64,000 nt of DNA from CAWICD01 sp052267165 (GTDB taxonomy: Bacteria; Vulcanimicrobiota; Vulcanimicrobiia; Vulcanimicrobiales; Vulcanimicrobiaceae), in the NCBI GenBank assembly GCA_052267165.1, contig JBKQHO010000036.1, positions 62,001 through 126,000 on the forward strand. Reading direction: 5' to 3'. The notes beneath the pieces were generated by a model. It saw only the letters and a list, made by a program, of their open reading frames with translations, was not told the DNA's origin and ran no database searches. The stretch's first letter is position 1. Every line of letters starts with the position of its first letter. Both the position numbers and the translations under genes were made by a program. Below, in pieces: positions 1 through 7,984 of the stretch.

Positions 1-168
1 TCCGCCAACGACCTTCTCGGGATCCACGATTACAAAAATGCATTCCGAGCGGTTATGGACGCGGCGTCACCACGACCGCATACGGCTGGGGTTGAAACTG
101 TTCCACGTCGCTGGTACGACGAGCCTTCACGTGATCTCTACGACGACGGGAATGAGCACGACGGGTAA
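1..168 (+). CDS. C-terminal end of an unrecognised protein (partial)
   Basis: Frame 1 is open from the first base and ends at TAA 166-168, giving about 55 residues that begin SANDLLGIHDYKNAF and end in an acidic tail. The next gene's ATG follows directly at 169, so the two are almost certainly co-transcribed and translationally coupled. The visible part shows no diagnostic motif, and I assign no function. Confidence 0.6.
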   Translation, partial: SANDLLGIHDYKNAFRAVMDAASPRPHTAGVETVPRRWYDEPSRDLYDDGNEHDG

Positions 169-939
169 ATGCCGCCGCCCAAGCTTTACGATGAGGGTTG
201 GAAGCAAGGGTCGCTAATTCGAGCTCCGCTCGAGGTTCATTTCCTCGACATCGAGGATGACGCCGTTGTCGACCGGGTTGGAACCTTCGGCCTCTGGCTG
301 CTGGCGACGCAGGACTGCGACCTTGCCCAAACGCCTTCCACGAACACGACGCGGCAATTCGAGCTTCGGCCCGTCGTGCAACGGAGCGACGATGACAAAC
401 TAGATGGTCTTCGGAGCCGAAGCGTCTTGGTACGCGAAGGTTTCGTCCTACGTGCCGAAAGCCCCAAACTGACGCTCACAGCGCGCGCTCTGAATACTTT
501 CAAGAACAGACGTGAAGACGACCTCTCCGCCGAACGTCGCGTCGAAATAAAGCTGTGGCTTGGATTGCGCTACGACCGTCCTGCGGTACCAGAACGGTTC
601 GTGCCGCTGGCGAGTCAACTTAAAGCCAAGTTCCTTGAGGCTCAGCCGGATGGCTTCGTCGGCGTAATGCGCGATATCTGGGTCTATTTCGAGAACGAAG
701 CAGCAGTGCGTCTGTTTTTCATTATAGCCGACGCAGCAGGCGCGCGTCGTGATGAGGTACTGAACTGGGTCGATGACGTAGCGGGTGAAATGCTGGATGC
801 AGGGTGCGTCGCTCTGCTTGAGCGACAGGTGGAAACGTCCCACGGTACGCCGCTCTGGGTACTTCAGAACTACTATGGGTTGGACGTTTGGCCTTGCCAG
901 CGCAGAAGCAGCAAGCGTGGAAGCGCGTTCACGGATTAG
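169..939 (+). CDS. Hypothetical protein, 256 aa
   Basis: A complete ORF whose ATG abuts the stop of the upstream gene, so it is the second gene of an operon. The protein looks soluble, with no signal peptide or membrane segment. A hydrophobic LWLLATQDCDL stretch lies near residues 42-52 and an aromatic-rich NYYGLDVW sequence is near the C-terminus. I do not recognise the family. Its place beside HicAB and MazEF-type modules suggests accessory cargo, but no toxin or nuclease motif is visible. Confidence 0.6.
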   Translation: MPPPKLYDEGWKQGSLIRAPLEVHFLDIEDDAVVDRVGTFGLWLLATQDCDLAQTPSTNTTRQFELRPVVQRSDDDKLDGLRSRSVLVREGFVLRAESPKLTLTARALNTFKNRREDDLSAERRVEIKLWLGLRYDRPAVPERFVPLASQLKAKFLEAQPDGFVGVMRDIWVYFENEAAVRLFFIIADAAGARRDEVLNWVDDVAGEMLDAGCVALLERQVETSHGTPLWVLQNYYGLDVWPCQRRSSKRGSAFTD

Positions 940-955
940 CGGGAGGTCCCCGACG

Positions 956-1240
956 ATGCCGATGATTCCAATCACGACCGATAAGCAACGCCTTGCGGCG
1001 TCGCTGGCCGTTATGCAGCACTTGGCCGACGAGCCAGCGCTCAGCGAGCGGTTTCCAACGGGAACGACGTTCACGCCGGTCGGCCTCGACGTGGAGCGTG
1101 GGCTCATTGAAGTGGTCGTCGAGCGGCCCGCCGACGCGGAGCGGACCCTCGCGCACATCCCCGCACGCGACCTCCTCGCCGTCGCCCGCGAAGGACTCGT
1201 CCCGGCCGCGCTCTCGCAGCCAAGGCGGGACGGGCGCTGA
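956..1240 (+). CDS. Hypothetical small acidic protein, 94 aa
   Basis: I chose ATG 956 because a GGGAGG ribosome-binding site lies about ten bases upstream; the frame is open further upstream but overlaps the preceding gene. The product starts MPMIPITTDKQRLAASL and is rich in Ala, Glu and Arg. It reads as a compact soluble protein without recognisable catalytic motifs. It follows the 256-aa gene by 16 bases, so it is probably the third gene of the same operon. Confidence 0.5.
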   Translation: MPMIPITTDKQRLAASLAVMQHLADEPALSERFPTGTTFTPVGLDVERGLIEVVVERPADAERTLAHIPARDLLAVAREGLVPAALSQPRRDGR

Positions 1241-1393
1241 TGCGATGAGGTGCGCGTCAATCCAGCCGATTCCGGCGCCATAGAGTTTGCGTTCATCGAT
1301 AGTCATTCTGTAACGACCATATGGTCCTTCACCGCAACGCGCTCGCCTGGCGGTTCCTCGACGGTCTTGGCCGCGTACGGGCTGGCGGCGAGT

Positions 1394-1660
1394 TCAGCCA
1401 GGGGGGCGGTCTCCGATCAGCGCGAGCACCTCATCGATATAATGGATATTGACCGGCCGTTGCTTGGGCACGGTGACCCGCTGCACGGGACGATCTGCGG
1501 CAGCAGGGCGCCGGAAGGTCACGTGCGAGCCGCTGGCCTTCCCGGCGACGAAGCCGCAGGCGAGCAAGAGGCGTTCGAGATCCTCGAAGCGGCAGTTGCG
1601 TCTGGTGGATACGACCCGCTCATATAGGCGCTCCGGGCGCCGTTGCCCGCTTGGCTCCAT
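1394..1660 (-). CDS. hicA: HicA-family toxin (mRNA interferase)
   Basis: The 88-aa product has the HicA core: a lysine/arginine-rich start, FEDLERLLLACGF, then GSHVTFRRP containing the glycine-serine-histidine of the double-stranded-RNA-binding-like fold. The histidine is the known catalytic residue of the family. HicA toxins cleave mRNA and are held inactive by HicB. The ATG at 1660 gives the usual family length. Unusually, the cognate hicB is not downstream but on the opposite strand, diverging from a 94-base intergenic region. The reading frame is intact. Confidence 0.75.
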   Translation of the reverse strand: MEPSGQRRPERLYERVVSTRRNCRFEDLERLLLACGFVAGKASGSHVTFRRPAAADRPVQRVTVPKQRPVNIHYIDEVLALIGDRPPG

Positions 1661-1754
1661 CTTGCCATTCAGTATCACATACAGTATTGCGTTTTTGCAA
1701 CTGAATGTAGTATCGTCTGTTTCTAGTGAGTGACAGGGACAGGGTGGGATCAGC
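1661..1754. promoter_or_regulatory. hicA/hicB divergent promoter region with inverted repeat
   Basis: This 94-base AT-rich gap separates two diverging toxin-antitoxin genes. It holds an 8-base perfect inverted repeat, CATTCAGT at 1666-1673 and ACTGAATG at 1700-1707, and within it a CAGTAT direct repeat. HicB proteins with a C-terminal DNA-binding domain repress their own promoters, so this is the expected operator. That role is inferred from position and symmetry. Confidence 0.5.
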
Positions 1755-2153
1755 ATGATCGCAGGAGTTGCCGGAAACCTGACTGGGGAGGTGGAGCGTC
1801 TTCTGGCGCTGCCGTACCGTCGCGAGTTGATTCCGTATGAGGACGGAACCTGGTTCGCCAAGGTGGCCGAGATGCCGGGTTGCATGACCGAGGGTGACTC
1901 TCGCGAGCACGCCCTTGAGATGCTTGACGATGCCATGCGGCTCTGGCTGACGGACGCTCTGGAAAACGGAGACCCTATCCCCCCGCCGGCCGAGGCCCTG
2001 AAATACTCGGGCAAGTTCCAGGTGCGCATCCCGCCCTCGCTACACCGGCAGCTCGCCGAGCGCGCTGAGCGCGAGGGGGTCTCGCTCAACCAGCTTGTGA
2101 CGGTCACCCTGGCCGGAGCAGGCGGCCCAGGCGCTCTGCGTGGGCGAGCTTAG
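1755..2153 (+). CDS. hicB: HicB-family antitoxin with C-terminal ribbon-helix-helix
   Basis: The 132-aa protein has two parts. Residues about 20-75 are the HicB partial RNase-H-like fold (YEDGTWFAKVAEMPGCMTEG, then DALENGDPIPPP). Residues about 85-125 form a ribbon-helix-helix DNA-binding domain (GKFQVRIPPSLHRQLAERA, then SLNQLV). It should neutralise HicA and autorepress through the adjacent inverted repeat. The divergent arrangement lets a single operator control both genes. Confidence 0.8.
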   Translation: MIAGVAGNLTGEVERLLALPYRRELIPYEDGTWFAKVAEMPGCMTEGDSREHALEMLDDAMRLWLTDALENGDPIPPPAEALKYSGKFQVRIPPSLHRQLAERAEREGVSLNQLVTVTLAGAGGPGALRGRA

Positions 2154-2185
2154 CCCGCCCGCCGCCGCCTGGCGCGTCGTCACCC

Positions 2186-2377
2186 TTGGCCAGCCGGTTT
2201 CTCCAGGCCGTCTCGAGTCGCGACCGCTCACGCTACGTCGCCGAGGCAGTTGCTGCGCGACTGGATGAGCGCGAGCAACGGCTGATCCGCGCGTGCCAGA
2301 TCGCCAATGAAGACCCGCACGTGCTCGCAGTGGAGCGCGACTTCGACGCCATACACGATGGAATGATCGAACCGTGA
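2186..2377 (+). CDS. Short antitoxin of a MazEF/PemIK-type module
   Basis: The 63-aa ORF uses a TTG start and contains SRDRSRYVAEAVAARLDE, typical of the helix region of ribbon-helix-helix antitoxins. The usual N-terminal beta-strand is absent, so either the N-terminus is truncated or the start was lost. The stop overlaps the toxin's GTG start (GTGA at 2374-2377), the normal coupling for antitoxin-toxin pairs. Function is inferred mainly from this context. Confidence 0.55.
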   Translation: MASRFLQAVSSRDRSRYVAEAVAARLDEREQRLIRACQIANEDPHVLAVERDFDAIHDGMIEP

Positions 2378-2714
2378 CCCACATGGTCGCTAACCCGCAC
2401 CGTGCCGACGTCTGGCGGGTCCAACTCGATCAGACGCGGGGCTCAGAAATTCAAAACACTCGCCCCTGCGTCGTTGTAACGACTGACGTACTCAACGAGC
2501 GGCGTCGCACCGTCGTGGTCGTTCCTTGCTCCAGTTCACCGCAGGCAAGTCCACCGTTGTTAATTGCCGTTCGCTTGGTCGGAAGGGCGGCGGTCGCGGT
2601 GCTCGACCAGGCCCGCGCCGTGGCGAAGGGACGGCTGCAAGAAAGGATTGGCGTCCTCGACCGGGCGGAACTCGCCGCAATCGAAGATGGCTGCGCGAAA
2701 TCCTCGAACTCTAA
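2374..2714 (+). pseudogene. MazF/PemK-family endoribonuclease toxin, frameshifted near C-terminus
   Basis: The protein has the MazF fold signature: RADVWRVQLDQTRGSEIQ, then RPCVVVTTD, VVVPCSS and a C-terminal AKGRLQERIGVLDRAEL. MazF enzymes cleave mRNA. After AAIEDG the frame shifts at about 2688-2691. Restoring one base after the GG gives LREILEL and a stop at 2714, exactly where MazF proteins end. As written, the frame runs on to 2886 with unrelated residues. The loss is only the last helix, so the protein may keep partial activity, or this may be a sequencing error in a G run. Confidence 0.7.
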
Positions 2715-2743
2715 CGGCTCCGGTTGTGATCCCCCAATTGGGG

Positions 2744-2785
2744 CAAATGCAGATCTCGTCGAGATAATAGCCGGATCTCGCTCCG
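2744..2785 (+). repeat. Direct repeat, copy 1 of 2
   Basis: This 42-base block contains GCAGATCTCGTCGAGATA and matches 3162-3203 with about three mismatches, spaced 418 bases apart. It begins just after the MazF remnant. Confidence 0.7.
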
Positions 2786-3104
2786 ACACCGCGACAGTCC
2801 CTCGATTTCCGCTTCGGCGCCGTCATCCGCAGCGTAAGCCGCTATGTCGTCTTCGTCGAAAGCCGCGGCGGTTCGCGGATCGCTGAATTCTGCGCGGCCT
2901 GGACCGTTGCCTTTTCGGAGACGCCGGGTTACGGATTCGCGCGCAGGACTGGTCGAGGAAGGCGTACATGCGGGGCGGCCGCGAGCGCGACGCCGACAGT
3001 TACGTCGTGGCTTCTGCGAGGGCGCGGGATCGTCGTTGCAGCGAAGCACGTTCTCGATGCGCGGCTCTGCGTGTCCCGCACGATTGACGATGAGCTCGCG
3101 GCAG

Positions 3105-3125
3105 GTCACGCTGAGTCTGTCGAAG
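3105..3125 (+). repeat. Intergenic palindromic-type repeat unit (single copy)
   Basis: The sequence reads GTCACGCTGAGTCTGTCGAAG. It is the reverse complement, with two changes, of the CTTCGACAGGCTCAGGGTGAC unit near 23.6 kb. Such units recur between genes in many high-GC genomes. Confidence 0.45.
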
Positions 3126-3161
3126 CGCGACGGGCTCATCCTTGTCCTTCATGCCTTGGTG

Positions 3162-3203
3162 CAGATGCAGATCTCGTCGAGATAGTAGCCGGTTCTCGCT
3201 CCG
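3162..3203 (+). repeat. Direct repeat, copy 2 of 2
   Basis: Second copy of the 42-base block at 2744-2785. Patchy similarity continues for roughly 250 bases past it, suggesting an old duplication that has diverged. Confidence 0.7.
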
Positions 3204-3491
3204 CACGTGTCGCGGCGGCTCACTTCGATTTTTCATTCGTCGTCTTCAACCGCGGCGTCGGTCGATGTGTCGTCTTCGTCCATAGCCGCGGCGGTCTGAG
3301 GTCGCTGTATTCGGCACGACGTCGCTCTTGAAATTGTCCCGTGGTCTTTGCTCGTCTTTTCGTTTGCCATGACATATTACGTCAGAAACGTTGCCGTTTC
3401 GGAGACACCGGGTTACCGATTCCTTGCGCCGTCGTTTCTACGAAGGCGTTGCGCGGCAGCACGATCGTCGGGGCGGAGACGGCACGATTTT

Positions 3492-3987
3492 TTAACGATG
3501 CGGCTCGCGAAATATCAAGTTGACCTTGGCGTACAGCGGCGCTTCGGGCGAGAGCGCCCAGCCGGCGGGGCCGCGGGCGGCGAGCGTTTGGAGCTCCGCT
3601 CGCTCATCCGGCGGAAGAAGCTCGATCGCGGCGAGCACCCCGCGCCCGCTCGTCGTACCAGACCGCCTGTTTTGCCTGGTAGGCGCGTTGTGCCTCGGCC
3701 TCGCGGCGCCGCTCGATCTCCGTCGCGCGGTGCTCCCGGCACACCCACACGACGTCCCGTCAGCGCGCCGGATCCTCGATCATCCCGACCACCACCTCGG
3801 GGTCGCCGCAATCGGCGCAGCGGCCGCGCTCCAGGGTGCCGCGGCGCAGCGCCATCGCCAGCTTGGCGCGCGCCGAGTCGCGGGCTCGCGCGTCCTCGCC
3901 GCGTGCGGCCGCAGCGTCCCGCCGACGGACGACGAGCTCGACGGCGTCGGCCGTCGCCGGCCCCGCGGCGCCCGCTCCGGCCGTCAC
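3492..3987 (-). pseudogene. Broken zinc-ribbon-type accessory gene
   Basis: A minus-strand gene can be reconstructed from a GTG at 3987 to TAA at 3492. It reads LRRGTLERGRCADCGDPEVV, a CxxC ribbon half, then MIEDPAR, after which an in-frame TGA replaces an expected Trp codon. It resumes RDVVWVCREHRATEIERRRE, and a one-base loss in a G run shifts the frame before LAAIELLPPDERAEL and LYAKVNLIFREPHR. The two lesions make it non-functional as written. The Cys pairs suggest a zinc-binding protein; I do not know the family. Confidence 0.55.
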
Positions 3988-5035
3988 CGGTATCTCCAAC
4001 CGCGCAGGCCTGGCGCCGGCCCGTGACGTCGAGGAACGGGTGTTTCGGGAATTCGTTCGGCCGCACGTCGCCGGCGGCGGCGCCGCGGCCGACACCGTTA
4101 CAGGGTATATGCGCGAGGCGCGGCTCTTCCGCGATCGTTTCCTCGCGCCGCGCGGCCTTGCACTTGCGGCGCTCACCGAAGACGACGTGGTCGCGTACCG
4201 GCGCGAGCTTGTTGAGGTCGGCTACGCGACGACGATCGGGACGAAGCTCTCGGCCCTGCGCCGGCTGCTCGACGCCGTGTCCGGGCGGGGGCGCTCGCCG
4301 CGAACCCGGCCGCGAACGTTGGTGCGCCGCGCGATCGCCGGGACCCCGGCGGCGCGGCGGCGCGGGCCCTCCAGCTTCCTGAAGCGCAGGCGCTCGTCGC
4401 CGCGCCCACCGGGACCTCGCCGCTCGCCGTGCGCGATCGAGCCCTGATCGCGCTGTTCTTGGGGCACGGACCGTGCACCGTCGAGCTGCACCGCGCGAAC
4501 CTCGGCGACGTGGACCTCGCCGCCGGCGAGCTGCGATTACGAGGGAAGGTCCGGGACCGCACGATCTTTCTGCGCGCCGACGCCCTGGGCCGTCGTGCAG
4601 CAACTCGTCGCGCTGCGGGTTGCGACGGAGGCGGCCCTGCGGCCCGACGCCCCGCTGTTTGTCAATGCCGGCCGAATAAACGCGGGCGCTCGTCTCTCAC
4701 GGCGGGGAATCCGCTTCGCGCTCGATCGCGCGTTCGCAAACGCCGGACTCGTGCCGCGTGCAATATCGCGGCCGCGCACCGACGGCGGGACGCGGCCGCT
4801 CCAGCGAGCAGCGGTCGGCAAACGCGCAACGCAGCGCGCCGGTATGCGGGTGCCCAGCGCCCACGGACTGCGTGCCACCAACATCACGCTCGCGCGCGCC
4901 GGCGGCGCCCAACTCGAGCATATTGCCGATGACGTTGGGCACGCCGATTTACGGACAACACGGAAATACCTGAACCGGGCGCGCCGGCGTGAGAACAATA
5001 GCGCGCCACGCGTACCGCTCGGCTTTGCGCTTTGA
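3983..5035 (+). pseudogene. Tyrosine recombinase (phage/XerC-type integrase), degenerate
   Basis: Three consecutive frames make one integrase. The N-terminal SAM-like domain (TVTGYMREARLFRDRFL, TIGTKLSALRRLLDAV) is in frame 2, the start of the catalytic domain (VRDRALIALFLGHG, LRGKVRDRTIFL) in frame 1, and the rest in frame 2 (SAHGLRATNITLARAGG, VGHADLRTTRKYL with the tyrosine nucleophile). Both frame changes, near 4285 and 4585, fit loss of one base in a G run. The first catalytic arginine is also missing: the usual TGLR-type motif reads HGPC. This looks like a dead integrase that once mobilised the island. Confidence 0.75.
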
Positions 5036-5280
5036 AAGAAGCGCGTGGAGAAGAAAGCGTCAGCCGTCGACGCGCCTACTGAGCGTCGCACCTCTCGACG
5101 ACGACGCGTCTACACGATTTCTGAAAGTTTGCTTTACGCACTATTTGCAGTAACTTTCGTCTATCGAGAAGAGGGTGTTATCGCTAGTCGCCCGCGTCGC
5201 CCGCGTCGCCCGCGTCGTCAGATCGTCGCGCGGCCGGCAGCGGTAAAGCGGCGAGCGCAGACCGGGCAGCACGCCTTTAT
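5036..5280. other. Intergenic stretch without a gene
   Basis: No supported coding sequence. The only structure seen is the short tandem repeat listed separately and an AT-richer patch near 5110-5170. Confidence 0.5.
5188..5217 (+). repeat. Short tandem repeat, 9-base unit
   Basis: Three perfect copies of TCGCCCGCG followed by a partial copy. Confidence 0.8.
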
Positions 5281-5646
5281 CTATGCCGTTGAGCGCGTCG
5301 CCGACGGTTCTGCGCGAGTTGCACGATACCGCCCACGAAGCTGGCGCATTGCGCTTTTGATCGTCATACGGTCGGCTGGCCGGGGATCGTCGCGCCCGAA
5401 CCCTTGTTGCCGGGCAGCGTCGCGTCGTAGGTGCCGTTTTGCGTCGCCGTCGATAGGGTTAGAGTCGTTGTATGCGCGCGCGATCGTGTAGATCGGCGTT
5501 GAGACCGAAATCGATCGTGGCGTGAAGTTCGTGAACAGCGCGTCGGGGTCCGAGACCTTCGTCGTTTTGCCGCTGCTGAAGGTAACGCCACCGCCCTTAT
5601 CGCCGGCGATTCCGAGTTTCTGGCCGACGCGTTCGGATTGGCGCTG
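5281..5646 (-). pseudogene. Unrelated coding fragment fused behind the Fic remnant
   Basis: In frame with the Fic remnant but no longer like Fic, this segment reads SERVGQKLGIAGDKGGGV, then DPDALFTNFTPRSISVSTP. A neighbouring frame continues TATQNGTYDATLPGNKGSG and GATIPGQPTV to a stop at 5364, which resembles the end of a surface or pilin-like protein. It is probably the 3' end of another gene joined by deletion. No function is assigned. Confidence 0.35.
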
Positions 5647-6497
5647 AGCAGAAGTGAGCTTGCCCTCGAAGCCGTCGAGGAGTTTCTTCACCATCGTCCT
5701 CTGTCGCTCGTTGAGCGGCGCCGTACGATACCGCTCCCAAAAGCGCGCCTTTACGAGCGTAGCCGCCAGAACCGTGTCGGCCCCTTCGAAAGCGCGATCG
5801 AGACAAGCCAGAAACCACTCCATCCAGGGCGCGATATTCAGATCGCCTTTTTGCGTCGCCTCGAGGAGCCTGTAGTACTCGTTGCGCTCCTTTCGAATTT
5901 GCGCCGACATGCTGTAGAATCGCTGCGCGCTATCCTCCGATCGGCCATTACCGTCGCCGAGCGGGTGGATCGTCACGAGCCATAAGTGAGCGATTCCCGC
6001 CTTCCGCACGAGATCCGTATGCTTCTCGCCATTGAACCAGTGCAAGAAGGCACGCATTTCAGCATCCACGCGCGCGGCTGCCGGCGCTTGGTAGTGGACC
6101 TTCTGACGGCCAATCGGTCCGGAAAGCACTTGCAGTGGTCCGGCCTTGTCTTTGCGCCAAGCGCCGACGCCGATCTTACTCATGCCGCTTCGCCCGGTCA
6201 GGAACAACGCCGCATGCTGGCAAAGAGCCGCGCTTTCGTAAGTGGCTTGCCGTACTTTTGCGTCGCGTCCAGCATCATCTCGACGACGCCCTCAACATCG
6301 CGGTCCGCCGGAGCGAGGGCACCGATGTCAACGCCTAGGCGCCGCGCTATCGACGACCGAACCTGATGGTTGTCGAGCTTGTCGCCCTCGATCTCGCTGG
6401 ACTTGAGGATTTCTTCAGTGAGAGCATGCACCGTCGCCTCGGCCCGCAATCCACTTTCGGCCGCGAGCGACGGCGCGACATCGCAGCTCGGGTGTAG
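5647..6497 (-). pseudogene. Fic-family AMP-transferase remnant
   Basis: The Fic core is readable across two frames. The first (about 6449-6220) contains the inhibitory-helix motif SSEIEG and RSSIARRLGVDIGAL. The second (6207-5650) contains the catalytic loop HPLGDGNGR and the arm LNERQRTMVKKLLDGFEGKL. A frameshift lies near 6219, where the normal FAWHAALF reads FASMR. About ten residues expected after DGNGR are missing, the N-terminal domain is cut by the esterase gene, and the C-terminal winged helix is replaced by foreign sequence. Fic enzymes AMPylate proteins; this copy is dead. Confidence 0.7.
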
Positions 6498-6498
6498 A

Positions 6499-7227
6499 TC
6501 AGAGATGCCGAGCGGCCATCTCGCGCCACGAGTGCGGCTCGTGAGCCTTGCCCGGCCATACTTCGAATGCGTGCCAGACGCCTTTCTCCCACAGGGCCTG
6601 GCTGAGCTGGTGGTTGCTCTCGAAGAACCAATCGGCTCCGCCGACCGCTAATCGAATATCGAGGCAGCGCAGCCTTTGGAGAAGCTCCGGGTCGTGCACG
6701 TTCGGAACGAAATGATTGGGGATGTGGAAGTAGATGTCGGTATCGTAGTGGCCGCTGAAGAGGTCGGGATAGCGCGCATACTCGCGCGTGAGGTCGTACC
6801 GTCCGCTTAAGGCGACGACCTTACAGAAGAGCGACGGGTGGCGCAACGCGATGTTCACGGCATGATAAGCGCCGATGCTGCAGCCGTGGGCGACGAGCCG
6901 GGAATGGGGATTGAGCGACTGCGTGAACGGCAGCACCTCGCATAGGATGTATTGCTCGAAGCAGCGATGGCGTGCGATCCGCTCCCACGGCGCGATGCCA
7001 AACGCGTAGAGACTTTCCGAGTCGTAACTGTCGACGCAGAAGAGTTGGATGGCGCCTTCCTCCACGCGCCGGCGCACGGCGTCGACGAGGCCCCAACCCT
7101 CGTAGTCGAAGAACCGGCCTTGCCGGGTGGGAAAGACCAGGACGCGGTCGCCGGCGTGCCCGAACACGAGCAGCTCCATGTCGCGATGCAAGCGCTGACT
7201 ATACCACCTGCGATAATCCCGGTTCAT
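6499..7227 (-). CDS. Alpha/beta-hydrolase esterase, 242 aa
   Basis: The protein begins MNRDYRRWYSQRLHRDMELLVFG in family style and carries the nucleophile elbow GCSIG (GxSxG) in VAHGCSIGAYHAVN, with a likely acid in VGGADWF and histidine in GKAHEPHSW near the C-terminus. It resembles the putative esterase (Esterase D/Fes-like) family. No signal peptide is seen, so it is probably cytoplasmic. Substrate unknown. It stands alone, next to an SGNH hydrolase. Confidence 0.7.
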   Translation of the reverse strand: MNRDYRRWYSQRLHRDMELLVFGHAGDRVLVFPTRQGRFFDYEGWGLVDAVRRRVEEGAIQLFCVDSYDSESLYAFGIAPWERIARHRCFEQYILCEVLPFTQSLNPHSRLVAHGCSIGAYHAVNIALRHPSLFCKVVALSGRYDLTREYARYPDLFSGHYDTDIYFHIPNHFVPNVHDPELLQRLRCLDIRLAVGGADWFFESNHQLSQALWEKGVWHAFEVWPGKAHEPHSWREMAARHL

Positions 7228-7285
7228 CGTATCTGTAAGAGTGCTAGGTGCGGCATGATGGCGGTGCGCTCTCCAGACGTTCGCA

Positions 7286-7888
7286 CTACGTTAAGAGCCG
7301 GTCGCGATACGGTTCCAGAAGCTGCGTCCAAAGCTCGTAGCCGGCCGGACCGAGGTGCAGTCCGTCGTCCAGAAAGAGCTCGGGGCGCGGTTCGCCGTCG
7401 TCGAGCATGTCGTCGAACAAGGGGACGTAGTACCCGAGTGCCAGGCGCTCGATCTCGCTGCGAATCAGCTCGTTCGTGTAGCGGATGCGATCCAAAATGT
7501 CGGCGCGCGCGGGGCTGGGCTTGATCGAGATGAACCCGAACGGTATCGGCCCGCAACAGTCGTCCACTTGGGCGGACAGTCGACGGAACGAGGCCAGGAC
7601 GTGCTCGGGCGAGCGGCCGTCTCCGAGGTCGTTGTCACCGGCATAGACGAGCAGCGAGGCGGGCTCCGTCGGGGGCACGATTCGCTCGAAGAAGTGCGCG
7701 CACGCCTCCAGCGTGGATCCGCCGAAACCGGCGTTGACGACGCGCTTGCTCTTGAGGTCCCGCTCCATCGTCGTCCATAGGCGGATGGTGGAGCTGCCAT
7801 AGACGACGGCAGGCTCGGGCACCGGGTCCGCGGCGAGGCGCGCGACCAGGTCGCTGACCTCCGCTTCGTACCATTCCATCGCATCCAC
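7286..7888 (-). CDS. SGNH/GDSL-family hydrolase, 200 aa
   Basis: All four SGNH blocks are visible: block I VVYGSSTIRLW (Ser), block II NAGFGGST (Gly), block III YAGDNDLGDG (Asn) and block V DDGLHLGPAGYE (Asp-x-x-His). These enzymes hydrolyse esters of lipids or acetylated sugars. No signal peptide is evident. The length is typical of small single-domain members. Confidence 0.8.
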   Translation of the reverse strand: MDAMEWYEAEVSDLVARLAADPVPEPAVVYGSSTIRLWTTMERDLKSKRVVNAGFGGSTLEACAHFFERIVPPTEPASLLVYAGDNDLGDGRSPEHVLASFRRLSAQVDDCCGPIPFGFISIKPSPARADILDRIRYTNELIRSEIERLALGYYVPLFDDMLDDGEPRPELFLDDGLHLGPAGYELWTQLLEPYRDRLLT

Positions 7889-7984
7889 TATAATGAGAAA
7901 GAGGCGATTCCGACCTTAAAATGCGTTAAGGCGACGCCGCTCTTGCACGCCGCTCGGTCTTTGGAACGGCAGAGCCCGGGGTCG

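Larger units (their letters stand above)
2715..3491. other. Non-coding, degraded stretch with diverged direct repeats
   Basis: No convincing gene is visible; the ORFs here are short and lack family signatures. The segment contains two diverged copies of one sequence block (2744-2785 and 3162-3203, with patchy similarity continuing downstream), and each block is followed by a similar TTTCGGAGACxCCGGGTTAC sequence (about 2915 and 3398). It looks like decayed mobile or phage-derived DNA. Confidence 0.5.

Noticed and set aside
2374..2886. 170-residue MazF reading frame taken at face value
   Set aside because: The last 60 residues do not resemble MazF, while the shifted frame gives the family's normal end at 2714.
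3348..4382. Long plus-strand ORF of 344 codons
   Set aside because: It is Arg/Pro/Ala-rich shadow coding over the broken zinc-ribbon and recombinase genes and has no family signature.
5188..5217. Possible CRISPR-like repeat
   Set aside because: Units are nine bases, adjacent and without spacers; it is a simple tandem repeat.
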